A stretch of 64,000 bases of DNA from Desulfotomaculum nigrificans DSM 574. GTDB taxonomy: Bacteria; Bacillota; Desulfotomaculia; Desulfotomaculales; Desulfotomaculaceae. Positions 29,517-37,476 of this stretch are shown here, piece by piece. The DNA lies in assembly GCF_000189755.2 (NCBI RefSeq), contig NZ_KI912183.1:112266-176265 (forward strand). The letters run 5' to 3'. The position numbers and the translations under genes are program-made. The notes below the pieces were generated by a model. The model made no database searches. It saw only the letters and a list, made by a program, of their open reading frames with translations, and was not told the origin of the DNA. The stretch's first letter is position 1, and each line of letters starts with the position of its first letter.

Positions 29517-29981
29517 TTATGGTGTAGTTCTAATATCAGGTGGTAAATTTGGCTGTTTAGCCGCCGCCACGGCCAATTGGTCACAACGTTCGTTTTCCGG
29601 ATGACCGGCATGTCCCTTAACCCAAACAAACTTAACATTATGTCTTTCCATTAATTTTAACAGCCTGTCCCACAGGTCCGGATTTAAAGCCGGTTCCTTT
29701 TTGTTGCGCATCCAACCATTTGCCCGCCATTTTTTAGCCCAACCCTTTTCGATGGCATTATACAGGTACTGGGAGTCGGTATAGACAGTGACATTGCAGC
29801 TTTCCTTTAAAGCTTCCAGCCCCACAATGGCGGCCAGAATTTCCATCCGGTTGTTGGTGGTATCCCGAAAACCACCGGAAAGCTCCTTACGGTGGCCCTG
29901 ATAAAGCAAAACCACCCCGTAACCCCCGGGACCGGGATTCCCGGAGCAGGCTCCATCAGTATAGATGACTACATCCTTCAT
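29517..29981 (-). CDS. rnhA: Ribonuclease HI
   Basis: A 154-residue RNase H1. The four acidic active-site residues are visible: [42 protein letters not shown] and [12 protein letters not shown]. It degrades RNA in RNA-DNA hybrids. ATG 29981 is preferred to GTG 29987 because the GGAG site lies 7 bases before the ATG. A TATAAT-like sequence (30034-30039 on the minus strand) may be its promoter. Confidence 0.95.
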   Translation of the reverse strand: MKDVVIYTDGACSGNPGPGGYGVVLLYQGHRKELSGGFRDTTNNRMEILAAIVGLEALKESCNVTVYTDSQYLYNAIEKGWAKKWRANGWMRNKKEPALNPDLWDRLLKLMERHNVKFVWVKGHAGHPENERCDQLAVAAAKQPNLPPDIRTTP

Positions 29982-30104
29982 AAACACGCTCCATTCAATT
30001 AACTAAATTTACCATTTGGTTATCGCCACTTATTATACCATGCTGAATTACTCCTTGCCAGTTAGGTTAAAATAAGCATGAATTAACGGTGGAGGTGATA
30101 AAAA

Positions 30105-30239
30105 ATTAACCTGCGGCGTAGATATTCCCATAAAACGCTTTATTTTGCTACCAAAAGGCACCTCAACGGGATGATGCACCAGCAAAACGCTTTTAATGGC
30201 TTGGCCGCCAATTTTACCCCGGTTAAAGAGGGGCGATAA
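30105..30239 (+). CDS. Possible 44-residue basic small protein with ATT start
   Basis: A perfect Shine-Dalgarno GGAGGTGAT (30091-30099) is followed 5 bases later by ATT and an open frame of 44 codons rich in Arg, Lys and His (NLRRRYSHKTLYFATKRHLN), ending TAA at 30239. No ATG, GTG or TTG occurs in this frame near the Shine-Dalgarno. GTG 30096 starts a frame that stops after four codons. No family is recognised. This may be a real AUU-started gene, a decayed gene or chance. It is the only content seen in the 300-bp rnhA-lipoprotein gap. Confidence 0.25.
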   Translation: MNLRRRYSHKTLYFATKRHLNGMMHQQNAFNGLAANFTPVKEGR

Positions 30240-30292
30240 AAATCCCTTTACCTTCCCGTCGTTTATGTTATGATAAGGGCGGGGGGATTTAG

Positions 30293-30706
30293 GTGAAATA
30301 TGGTAAATTAGTTGCTCTGGCTGCCGTAATTGCTATGCTTGTTTTTTTACAGGGGTGTGCAGCTAAACAGGTTGAAAAGCCTGTCAAGGTAGATACCATT
30401 GTTAACAAGATCAGCATTGAATCACTGGTATGCCGACAGGAAGCTAACTGGCTCAGAGTTACCGGAAACATTAAAAATAACTCTGAATACCCTGTAACCT
30501 CAGTTGAAGGACAATTAACTCTGAACGGAGGTGGGGGCACACCTTTTGATTCCAGATTAATTGACCTGACCCAGGGAAAAAGGTTGGAGCCGGGGGAAGT
30601 TTTAACCTTTGACAGTACCTTTGACTATGGAAAGAAAACCATTCCCCAGCTTACTGTAGACGCTAAAATTACAAGATTAAAAGTATTACCAAAACCCCAG
30701 CCGTAA
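30293..30706 (+). CDS. Lipoprotein with FxLYD-like domain
   Basis: A 137-residue lipoprotein. The signal peptide ends in the lipobox LQGC (Cys22). Residues 45-135 (WLRVTGNIKNNSEYPVTSVEG...LEPGEVLTFDSTF) have the immunoglobulin-like pattern of FxLYD/DUF3426-type domains found in surface lipoproteins of Firmicutes. GTG 30293 follows GGGGGGATTTAG. Function unknown. It is convergent with the coat-like gene, with a shared hairpin between. Confidence 0.75.
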   Translation: MKYGKLVALAAVIAMLVFLQGCAAKQVEKPVKVDTIVNKISIESLVCRQEANWLRVTGNIKNNSEYPVTSVEGQLTLNGGGGTPFDSRLIDLTQGKRLEPGEVLTFDSTFDYGKKTIPQLTVDAKITRLKVLPKPQP

Positions 30707-30707
30707 T

Positions 30708-30750
30708 AAGTAAGAGCCATACCAGGCAGTATGGCTGTTACTTATTTGTA
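30708..30750. terminator. Bidirectional terminator hairpin
   Basis: AAGTAAGAGCCATAC (30708-30722) pairs with GTATGGCTGTTACTT (30729-30743), with a single mismatch and a 6-nt loop, then ATTTGTATATG. It sits between two convergent genes and could serve both. Confidence 0.75.
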
Positions 30751-30765
30751 TATGTTTCTCCGATA

Positions 30766-31254
30766 CTACTTGTTCTCTTCTTTCTTGGCATCTTTGACAC
30801 TCATGGGACTCATACCAGGCATACCAGGCATTCCCGGCATACCACCGGTCATACCGCCGGTCATGCCAGGCATCGGGCATTCAGGCATACCGGGCATGGG
30901 GCAACCGGGCATGCCAGGTCCCGGTCCCATAATGGGAGCAGTTGGGTAACCGGTGGGAGGTGGGCAGACATCCCCCATAGCTCCGGTGGCAGTTACGGCC
31001 AGCACACTCCAAAGCGGAATAATGGTAACCTGGGTGTTGTTATTGGTGCCGTTATGCAGTTCCAGATAATCCTGACCCACGGCATGCAAGGTGCCTGTAA
31101 CCGGAGCTTCCTGTTCGCCCTTAAGGAAAACACTGATGGGACGATGCAGCAATTGAGCCAACCGCTGCATTAAAGTGGGGACCATCATCATCGGCATGTG
31201 TTCATGGCCTGGCATCATACCCATGCCGCCCTTTACTTCAACTTGATCACTCAT
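30766..31254 (-). CDS. Putative spore-coat-type protein with Met/Pro/Gly repeats
   Basis: ATG 31254 (162 residues) has a GGAGGTTT site on the minus strand; longer starts do not. Three parts: a Met/His-rich N-terminus (GGMGMMPGHEHMPMMM), a folded middle of about 55 residues (RPISVFLKGEQEAPVTGTL...YLELHNG) that resembles small Sm-like/DUF2642-type domains, and a low-complexity tail of GMPG, GCPMPGMPE and GMTG units with three Cys. The composition resembles spore-coat and exosporium proteins, but this is inference and the exact family is not recognised. A plus-strand frame in the same bases is only its shadow. Confidence 0.6.
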   Translation of the reverse strand: MSDQVEVKGGMGMMPGHEHMPMMMVPTLMQRLAQLLHRPISVFLKGEQEAPVTGTLHAVGQDYLELHNGTNNNTQVTIIPLWSVLAVTATGAMGDVCPPPTGYPTAPIMGPGPGMPGCPMPGMPECPMPGMTGGMTGGMPGMPGMPGMSPMSVKDAKKEENK

Positions 31255-31317
31255 GTATTCCAAACCTCCTATTAAGAGTTTGTTATATCTTATTACAATA
31301 AATGTAAAAGTGTGCCA

Positions 31318-31355
31318 AAATAAAAGGACCAATCAAAATTTGATCGGTCCTTTTA
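31318..31355 (-). terminator. Minus-strand terminator of the DUF1540 gene
   Basis: AAAAGGACC (31322-31330) and GGTCCTTTT (31346-31354) extend through ATCAAA/TTTGAT into a near-perfect hairpin. On the minus strand T-rich sequence (TTTTATTTT) follows. Confidence 0.85.
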
Positions 31356-31363
31356 CCGGAATA

Positions 31364-31513
31364 TTATGCTTTGGGCTTAAAGGTGTCGCATTGAGTTTCC
31401 TCAGATGTGCTGGATTGCTCGGTACGTGTACGGTTAACTTGAATCATTGGAGCATCACACATGACGTTGGAGTTATACTGGCACTCAGTTACTGTACACT
31501 TGATGGTGGGCAT
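31364..31513 (-). CDS. DUF1540 domain protein
   Basis: A 49-residue protein starting at ATG 31513 behind a strong GGGAGGTGATATT site. The Cys pattern of DUF1540 is visible: KCTVTECQYNSNVMCDA and TQCDTFKP (four Cys), suggesting a small metal-binding fold. Such proteins are common in spore-forming Clostridia; function unknown. It lies between the diguanylate cyclase and the coat-like gene, all on the minus strand. Confidence 0.8.
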   Translation of the reverse strand: MPTIKCTVTECQYNSNVMCDAPMIQVNRTRTEQSSTSEETQCDTFKPKA

Positions 31514-31541
31514 AATATCACCTCCCATTACCAGGATAACC

Positions 31542-32603
31542 TCAGTTTGCCCGGTGATTATAAAAATTATCCCCATATATGAATACCTGGTTGCGCCCGC
31601 CTGTTTTAGCGGCGTAAAGGGCCTGGTCAGCCAGTTCCAGCAAGTCTGCCGGGTTATCGCAATGGGTTGGGAAATTGGCTATACCAAAAGAAGCAGTGAC
31701 CAACCGGTGGGGAAACTTGGTACTTTCGACGGCCAGGCGGATCTTTTCTGCCAGCGCCAGGCCATCTTTAAGGGGGGTGCCGGGAAGAATAAGGGCAAAT
31801 TCTTCTCCACCGTAGCGGGCGGCCACATCACCCGGGCGAATATGCTCCATGAAAATCTTTCCCATCAACTTTAAAACCAGGTCACCGGCCGGGTGACCAT
31901 AAGAATCATTATATTCTTTAAAATTGTCCATATCCACCATAATCAAGGACAATTCTTTCTTCGTTTGCCGGGAGACAGTTATTTGCTTTTGCAAAACCTC
32001 GGCAAAATAGCGGTGGTTATACAACCTGGTCAGGGCATCGGTGATGGACAGGGCCTCCAATTTTTTATTTAAGATAGCGTTTTCCAGGGCCAAACTTACT
32101 TGAATGGTAAACAACTCTAAAATCATATTAGTTTCTTCACTGACTTGCGGGTAATTAAAATGCTGAGCCCAAATAACCGCCAGGGGATCATTGTTTTTAC
32201 CATACAGGCAAAAGCCCTGCAACAGCTTCATCTGGCATAAATTGGAGCAGGTGGCACAATAATCACTGTGGGGGATATTCAGTGTGACGGCCCGTTTTTC
32301 AATAACCTGGTAAAAAACCCTTTCTGCCGCCGGGCAAGAACAGGAGAAATTCTGCAGGGTACACCTGTTGTGCAGAGTACACCTTTTAACTTTTTCCCGG
32401 GGATTTCCTTGTTCATCTATAAGAATGAACTGACATCCCGGAACCTCGGCAATTTGCATAAAGCCGTTAACAATCAGGTTATACATGGTATTCAGGTCAT
32501 TTTCACCCGCCACCTGGGCCACTATCCAGTGTAATTGGGTTAGTTTTTCGTTAACCTGTACCAGCTTTTTGATCTTTGCTACCATGTCGTCATTTAAATT
32601 CAC
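31542..32603 (-). CDS. GAF-GGDEF diguanylate cyclase
   Basis: About 353 residues. GTG 32603 is preferred to TTG 32618 because GGGGGC lies about 7 bases upstream of it. A short coiled segment leads into a GAF-like sensor (about 30-185) with an unusual Cys-rich stretch (CTLHNRCTLQNFSCSCPAA and CATCSNLCQ) that could bind a metal cluster or heme. A complete GGDEF domain follows with SITDALTRLYNHRYF, the active motif GGEEF and the inhibitory RxxD site five residues before it (RPGD). It should make c-di-GMP, a motility/attachment signal. Not linked to the che operon on this strand. Confidence 0.9.
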   Translation of the reverse strand: MNLNDDMVAKIKKLVQVNEKLTQLHWIVAQVAGENDLNTMYNLIVNGFMQIAEVPGCQFILIDEQGNPREKVKRCTLHNRCTLQNFSCSCPAAERVFYQVIEKRAVTLNIPHSDYCATCSNLCQMKLLQGFCLYGKNNDPLAVIWAQHFNYPQVSEETNMILELFTIQVSLALENAILNKKLEALSITDALTRLYNHRYFAEVLQKQITVSRQTKKELSLIMVDMDNFKEYNDSYGHPAGDLVLKLMGKIFMEHIRPGDVAARYGGEEFALILPGTPLKDGLALAEKIRLAVESTKFPHRLVTASFGIANFPTHCDNPADLLELADQALYAAKTGGRNQVFIYGDNFYNHRAN

Positions 32604-32763
32604 GGAAATTGCCCCCAAGCTACTTTATATACTTACAATTCTACCTTAAAGCCCGTTATTCCTGGTAAATGTATTTGCAAAATATGTTACTTATTGTCCT
32701 TAACTTGTGTATAAGAGTAATATTAATACTAGAATATTTTGAAACAATAACAGGGAGGAAATT

Positions 32764-33402
32764 ATGACCATTAAGACAGTTTTATTTGACTTTGACGGAA
32801 CACTGGCGGATTCATTGCCGTTAATTAGGCGGACCTACCAAAGGGTATTTGACCAGATGAACGTACCATGGGACGATGTTAAGGTCATGAAGACGGTGGG
32901 CTTGCCCCTGCGGCAAATCGCCATAAAATTTGTTGGAGAGGAGAGGCATACGGAATTTTTTCAGCTCTATCAGCATTACTATGCCATTGAACATGATAAC
33001 ATGACCAGGGCCTACCCCGGCACCTTAGAAATGCTGGCTGATTTAAAAGGCAATGGCTGCCGGATGGGCGTGGTGACCTCCAAAAGTCACCGGGTGGTTA
33101 TGCGCAGTATTAACTTTCTGGGCCTGGAACGCTACTTTGATGTTTTTATTGGGGCTGAAGATGTAACCAAACACAAGCCCCAACCGGAACCAATACTGAA
33201 GGCCCTGGAATTGATGGGTGAACCGGCAGCAACTGCTGCCTATGTGGGGGACAGCCCCTTTGATATAATGGCGGGTAAGCGGGCAGGGGTGGTTACCATT
33301 GGGGTTACCTGGGGTATATCGGATAGGGACGAGCTGGTGGGTCATGAACCGGATTATATTTTAGATACCTGGGCTGATTTAGTTAAAATTATACAACCCT
33401 AA
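32764..33402 (+). CDS. ppaX: HAD hydrolase, PpaX/phosphoglycolate phosphatase type
   Basis: A 212-residue HAD phosphatase. Motif I is LFDFDGTLADS, motif II VVTSKSH, motif III Lys in KHKPQPEP and motif IV YVGDSPFDIMAGKRAG. The four-helix cap of subclass IA is present. PpaX hydrolyses pyrophosphate (from HPr-Ser-P dephosphorylation) and Gph acts on phosphoglycolate; the two cannot be separated reliably by eye. ATG 32764 follows AGGGAGG. Confidence 0.82.
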   Translation: MTIKTVLFDFDGTLADSLPLIRRTYQRVFDQMNVPWDDVKVMKTVGLPLRQIAIKFVGEERHTEFFQLYQHYYAIEHDNMTRAYPGTLEMLADLKGNGCRMGVVTSKSHRVVMRSINFLGLERYFDVFIGAEDVTKHKPQPEPILKALELMGEPAATAAYVGDSPFDIMAGKRAGVVTIGVTWGISDRDELVGHEPDYILDTWADLVKIIQP

Positions 33403-33671
33403 GGATGCCGGTTCACTTTTGTCAGCCAGCGCCAGACCGGTTTCATGCCCTGCGTCCGGAATTAACCCCGGAACATAAAACGACACCAACCGCCGGGTAA
33501 ATCCATAACCTATGGTAAACACAGAAAGAAGGTGTTTCTCATAGGTTTTGTTATTTTTATCCACGGCATTGGCCGAGTAATTGGCCAAAAGTGGTAAAAG
33601 GCTTGTAATATTGCCTATATGGTGGCAGAATAAGAAGGAACCACTTTAGGAGATTGAATTGGAGTGAAGCC
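33403..33671. other. Noncoding gap without recognised content
   Basis: Between the HAD gene and the Nudix gene. A minus-strand frame at 33379-33588 overlaps the HAD 3' end, has no ribosome site and matches no family I know. No terminator or repeat is evident. Confidence 0.4.
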
Positions 33672-34061
33672 ATGCATACCCTGATTGTTACTGCTGCCAT
33701 AATTCACCGGGAAGATAAAATTTTAATTGCCCAGCGCAAGCGCGATGCTGACCACGGGCTCAAATGGGAATTCCCGGGGGGTAAACTTAAATTCGGGGAA
33801 GACCCCAGGGACGGACTGCGCAGGGAAATCAAAGAAGAAATGGATATGGAAGTGGAAGTGGGAGAAATTTTTGAGGTGGTCTCCCACATTTACGGGGAGA
33901 GGCATATCCTGCTGTTGTGCTACACCTGTCGCTACCTGGGCCAGCGTCCTACCACCAGGGATTGTCAGGACTTCCGCTGGGTCACCCCGCAGGAAATGGA
34001 TGATTATGACTTTACCGCAGCTGACCTGCCGGTGGTGAAGAAATTACAATTAAAATCATAA
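33672..34061 (+). CDS. MutT-like Nudix hydrolase
   Basis: ATG 33672 (129 residues) with GGAG 7 bases upstream. The Nudix box runs GGKLKFGEDPRDGLRREIKEEMDM. All catalytic Glu are present, but the usual Gly two residues after the last EE is Asp here. The N-terminal VTAAIIHREDKILIAQR and WEFPGGK fit the 8-oxo-dGTP diphosphatase (MutT) branch, which removes oxidised nucleotides. Substrate is inferred from this similarity only. Confidence 0.87.
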   Translation: MHTLIVTAAIIHREDKILIAQRKRDADHGLKWEFPGGKLKFGEDPRDGLRREIKEEMDMEVEVGEIFEVVSHIYGERHILLLCYTCRYLGQRPTTRDCQDFRWVTPQEMDDYDFTAADLPVVKKLQLKS

Positions 34062-34137
34062 AACCCTGCATCATATTCCGGCCCTATACCAGCATATTGT
34101 TTAAAATTTTTGTTGTACTGATGAAGGGGAGATTTTT

Positions 34138-34641
34138 TTGCAGAAACAGGTGGTATTTCCCGAATTTCTCGGGGAGTCAGAACTAGCCATTGTAGTAGTA
34201 ATTTCATCCTTAAAACGAGACCTGTCTCACCTTTTTGAACGGTTTCACGCCGGTGAAGAAATAGATTACTGGTTTAACTGGAACCTGGTGGTTACCGATA
34301 CCGCTGAATACCTGGTGGTTTTAGAACTGGAGTGGGACCAGGGGGAAGGTTTGACAGTGGCCTTTAGCCGGGAAATGTGGGAATTTCTGGGGCTGATGAT
34401 ACAAAAGGAAAACCTGGTGCTGTTGGCCGACTGGCAAATGTTAGAGGAAGGTGCGCCGGTTATGGCAGAAGTAGCGGAGTTTAAGCCCTATGCCCTGTTA
34501 ATCCGGGATGTAGACGCCGGCTTGGACAGACTGTATGACCATGTTCGGGAGTTAGCCGAAGTAAACCAGGAAATTGAGGAATTAACCGAGCTAATGCTGA
34601 TTTTAGAGGGAGCTGAGTCACAACCCATCACCTTACACTAA
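34138..34641 (+). CDS. Unrecognised acidic protein
   Basis: A 167-residue protein starting with TTG 34138 after GGGGAGA. Not recognised. It is acidic and rich in aromatic and Glu residues, with alternating strand-like segments (LAIVVVISSLKRDL, LVVTDTAEYLVVLELEW) and a Glu-rich C-terminal helix (AEVNQEIEELTELMLILEG) likely to be coiled coil. Codon use and GC match the neighbours, so it appears native. A terminator follows directly. Confidence 0.65.
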   Translation: MQKQVVFPEFLGESELAIVVVISSLKRDLSHLFERFHAGEEIDYWFNWNLVVTDTAEYLVVLELEWDQGEGLTVAFSREMWEFLGLMIQKENLVLLADWQMLEEGAPVMAEVAEFKPYALLIRDVDAGLDRLYDHVRELAEVNQEIEELTELMLILEGAESQPITLH

Positions 34642-34642
34642 A

Positions 34643-34676
34643 AGGCACCGCTCAATCGGTGCCTCTATGTTTCCCT
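34643..34676. terminator. Terminator between convergent genes
   Basis: AGGCACCG (34643-34650) and CGGTGCCT (34657-34664) form a perfect 8-bp stem with loop CTCAAT, then CTATGTTT. It overlaps the end of the minus-strand gene that follows. Confidence 0.8.
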
Positions 34677-35495
34677 AAAACAACCGGGGTGACCACAAAT
34701 TAGTTTATCTTTGTCATAAGCATAAAAAGTTGCCTGTCCCGGTTCCACCGGTTGGCCGCAAAGGGTGCAGCTGGTTTCTGCCGGGCAGGGTATGATCAGG
34801 CCGGTAAGTTTACTTCCCTGCCAGTTAACCTCCAGTTGGTGCAATTGTGATTTAAGCGGCTTCACCGGGCTGCAGGCCGGGTGAAAGAAATCCCTGATCT
34901 TGCGCCCGTCCTGCCGAAACTTTAACTCCACCGCCGGGCTGAAGGGAGGAATTTTTTTATGGCAATGACGGCAAGTGCGTTCCCGGGCCATGGTATTCTT
35001 TAACACATACCTGGGTACAGCCGGTTTTTTACGTACCTCCCGGTCCTTCCAGTATAGTTGCTTGCGAACAGGATCACTGGCCACCCAATTTTCAATTTTA
35101 TTATAATAGGTGCGGTAATCCCTTTCTTCCAGCCCAATATCTTCCGGGAACCCGGCCTCCAGCACCATGCGGTGAAACTCACCTTCGGCGGCGTCATGGG
35201 CCAGACCGTCCATCTTGTGAGTCTCCCAGTTATAACCGTGCTCCGTCAGCCACTTGTGGTAGGTGTGAAAAATGTTGCCCGAGCATACCAAATACTTATC
35301 CTCAGTGGTGGCCCCGGCCTGATCCATCAATTCAATCATGCGCTGGCAAACCAACTCTTCCCAACCCATTTTGTTATTCCAGGTGACCGGAATTCTGGCG
35401 GAGTAAACCTCGCCGGTTTCCTCACAGACTAATACCACCACTTCACCAAAGGCCCGGCAGCCACCGCCGGCATCCTCAACATACCATGTTTTCAA
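34665..35495 (-). CDS. Unrecognised protein with C-terminal zinc-ribbon-like Cys pairs
   Basis: TTG 35495 (276 residues) is chosen since GGGGGT lies upstream, and the longer ATG 35549 lies in a terminator hairpin. The N-terminal half (KTWYVEDAGGGCRAFGEVVVLV...KYLVCSGNIFHTYHKWL) alternates strands and helices, somewhat like nuclease or RNase H-fold proteins, but I cannot place it. The C-terminal half has several Cys/His groups: CRHCHKK, FFHPAC, CTLCGQP and CGHPGC, suggesting two or more treble-clef or LIM-like zinc sites. Function unknown. Confidence 0.65.
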   Translation of the reverse strand: MKTWYVEDAGGGCRAFGEVVVLVCEETGEVYSARIPVTWNNKMGWEELVCQRMIELMDQAGATTEDKYLVCSGNIFHTYHKWLTEHGYNWETHKMDGLAHDAAEGEFHRMVLEAGFPEDIGLEERDYRTYYNKIENWVASDPVRKQLYWKDREVRKKPAVPRYVLKNTMARERTCRHCHKKIPPFSPAVELKFRQDGRKIRDFFHPACSPVKPLKSQLHQLEVNWQGSKLTGLIIPCPAETSCTLCGQPVEPGQATFYAYDKDKLICGHPGCFRET

Positions 35496-35506
35496 AGTTA
35501 AACCCC

Positions 35507-35546
35507 CAATAAAAACAGGCCCCCGGTTGGCAACCAAGAAGCCTGC
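35507..35546 (-). terminator. Minus-strand terminator downstream of comB
   Basis: GCCTG...CAGGC outer pairs (35541-35545 with 35516-35520) and an inner GGTTG/CAACC hairpin; on the minus strand TTTTTATT follows. It lies between comB and the zinc-ribbon gene and separates their transcripts. Confidence 0.7.
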
Positions 35547-35663
35547 CATATGCCTAATCTAATTACACTAATATATTATATATTATATACTATTGCCTGG
35601 ATTTTCAACAATGTTAGCCCCCCTAATTTCCCATCTCTCACCTCTCACGGCTAACCTCTCAAT

Positions 35664-36485
35664 TCACCTCTCAATGATAATCTTACCGTCCTGATAGACA
35701 GGGACCACATCCAAAATATCCACCTGCGCACAGTAAGCCAGGTCGGCAGCAAATCCCAATTGGGCCAGCTTTTGACCGTGCAAACAATCGTAAAGTCCCC
35801 GCAGTGGGTTATCCAGATAGGCCTCGGCCAGCCGCAGGGCAGCCACCGCCGCATCCTCCAGTACCAGGGCATGGCCGGAAATCACCGGTACCTCATCCAG
35901 GTAAACCACGCCGGGTTTGTTCTGTTCCGCTACCTGGATGGTAGAAGCCGGGGCATCCGGCCGGTTACGCCAGAGTTGCACCAGTTCCCTAACCATCATA
36001 CCCGCAGCCAGGGTGTCATCCAGGGAGAATTTGCCCCGGGTACCGGCACAAACCAGCACCACATCTTTACCCTGCTCCATAATGCGCCGGGCCAGGGCAG
36101 AAATATTCAATAGACTACCGATAAAAACTTGACTGGCTCCCGCTGCCGCCCGGCTGGTGGCTTTGGTGCCGTTGGTGGTGGTTAAAATAACTGTTTTACC
36201 GGATACTACATCGGCAGTGTATTCCAGCGGTGAATTGCCTAAATGAAACCCCGGGACTTTCAGGGCTCCCCTTTCGCCGCCAATAATAAAAGTGTTCTCT
36301 GACAGCGTTTTCGCCACGGCAAAGGCATCTTCCACCTCCACCACCGGAATGACTTCCTTACACCCGTTGGCCAGGGCGGTGGAAATTGTACTGCTGGCCC
36401 TCAAGATATCAAACATAACGACCGATTTATTGACTACAGACTCTTTTGTCACAGCATCGGCGGTGGGTATAACTGCAACCTTCAT
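35664..36485 (-). CDS. comB: 2-phosphosulfolactate phosphatase family protein (ComB)
   Basis: A 273-residue ComB-family protein. Family segments: VVMFDILRASSTISTALANGC, TTNGTKATSRAAAGA and VLVCAGTRGKFSLDDTLAAG. In coenzyme M synthesis ComB removes phosphate from 2-phosphosulfolactate. In Firmicutes without coenzyme M, homologues are often found and may instead make sulfolactate-type metabolites (as in spores); this is inference. ATG 36485 has no strong ribosome site (AGGTATGGTTAC). Confidence 0.88.
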   Translation of the reverse strand: MKVAVIPTADAVTKESVVNKSVVMFDILRASSTISTALANGCKEVIPVVEVEDAFAVAKTLSENTFIIGGERGALKVPGFHLGNSPLEYTADVVSGKTVILTTTNGTKATSRAAAGASQVFIGSLLNISALARRIMEQGKDVVLVCAGTRGKFSLDDTLAAGMMVRELVQLWRNRPDAPASTIQVAEQNKPGVVYLDEVPVISGHALVLEDAAVAALRLAEAYLDNPLRGLYDCLHGQKLAQLGFAADLAYCAQVDILDVVPVYQDGKIIIER

Positions 36486-36696
36486 GTAACCATACCTTTC
36501 CGTTTCTGGTTTAACTTTTTTATTGTGTCCATTATATTATACTCAGAGGACTAGTCAACGGGCCAAAGCCATTACAAAAGGAGGTTAAAACAGGGTATAT
36601 TTTCTTAAGAATAACTTTAAGGCAGGAATTTACCGGTAAAAGGTCGTAATTTTAGGTATTAATTCTAATCTTGTTTAAATAAGGATGTGACACTAC

Positions 36697-37476
36697 TTGG
36701 AAATAATGACTCCGGCAGGTATATTGTTTGCTGTGATTTGCTTGGTGGGGGGATTTATCCTGGAAGGCGGGGAACCACAGGCCCTTTTGCAGCCCACTGC
36801 TTTCATGATTGTTTTCGGCGGGACCATCGGTGCCACGGTAGTGGCCTTCTCCACCAGCGAAGTTCTTTCGTTGCCCAAATTAATAAAAACCGCCATCACC
36901 AAAAAGCTGCCTGATTTCCAAGAAACCATCAATTTAATTGTGGACCTGGCGGAAAAGGCCCGCCGGGAGGGTTTGCTTTATCTTGACAGTCAGTTAGATA
37001 CCATAGATGACCCTTTCTTACGTAAGGCTATGCAGCTGGTGGTGGACGGCACTGACCCGGAAATGGTGCGCAGTATTTTAGAGACAGAGATTTACTCTGC
37101 TTACGAAAGACATCAAGTGGGCGTAAATATATTTGAAGCGGCGGGGGGTTATGCCCCCACCATGGGTATTATCGGTACGGTGATGGGACTGGTACACGTG
37201 CTGGCTAACCTGTCCGATCCCGACAGCCTGGGCCCGGCCATTGCTATGGCCTTTATTGCCACCCTTTACGGTGTAAGTTCCGCCAACATCTTTTGGTTAC
37301 CCATTGGCGGCAAATTAAAAAACCTGAGTAAAAAAGAGCTACTGCTGCGGGAAATGATGATTGAAGGAATTCTGGCCCTGCAAGCGGGCTATAACCCCAT
37401 TATTATTCGGGAGAGATTAAACGCCTTTATTAAACCAAACCCCAATACAGCACAGACGGAGGAAGAGGAAGCATAA
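36697..37476 (+). CDS. motA: Flagellar motor stator protein MotA
   Basis: A 259-residue stator subunit with four transmembrane segments (AGILFAVICLVGGFILEGG, TAFMIVFGGTIGATVVAF, and two in the region GYAPTMGIIGTVMGLVHVLANL to AMAFIATLYGVSSANIFWLP). The cytoplasmic loop between TM2 and TM3 carries the charged residues that meet FliG. Start TTG 36697 after AAGGATG; ATG 36706 is an alternative. It forms the ion channel with MotB and is the first gene of the mot-che operon. No clear sigma-D box was found upstream. Confidence 0.95.
   Translation: MEIMTPAGILFAVICLVGGFILEGGEPQALLQPTAFMIVFGGTIGATVVAFSTSEVLSLPKLIKTAITKKLPDFQETINLIVDLAEKARREGLLYLDSQLDTIDDPFLRKAMQLVVDGTDPEMVRSILETEIYSAYERHQVGVNIFEAAGGYAPTMGIIGTVMGLVHVLANLSDPDSLGPAIAMAFIATLYGVSSANIFWLPIGGKLKNLSKKELLLREMMIEGILALQAGYNPIIIRERLNAFIKPNPNTAQTEEEEA

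Noticed and set aside
30731..30949. Plus-strand 72-codon frame rich in Pro/Gly/Ile
   Set aside because: It is the complement of the Met/Pro/Gly repeat tail of the minus-strand coat-like gene, and has no ribosome site.
33379..33588. Minus-strand 69-codon frame in the HAD-Nudix gap
   Set aside because: TTG start without ribosome site, overlap with the HAD 3' end, no family resemblance. Possibly a remnant, not enough to call a gene.
35651..35872. Trp-rich minus-strand frame overlapping comB
   Set aside because: Shadow of comB in another frame; composition not protein-like.
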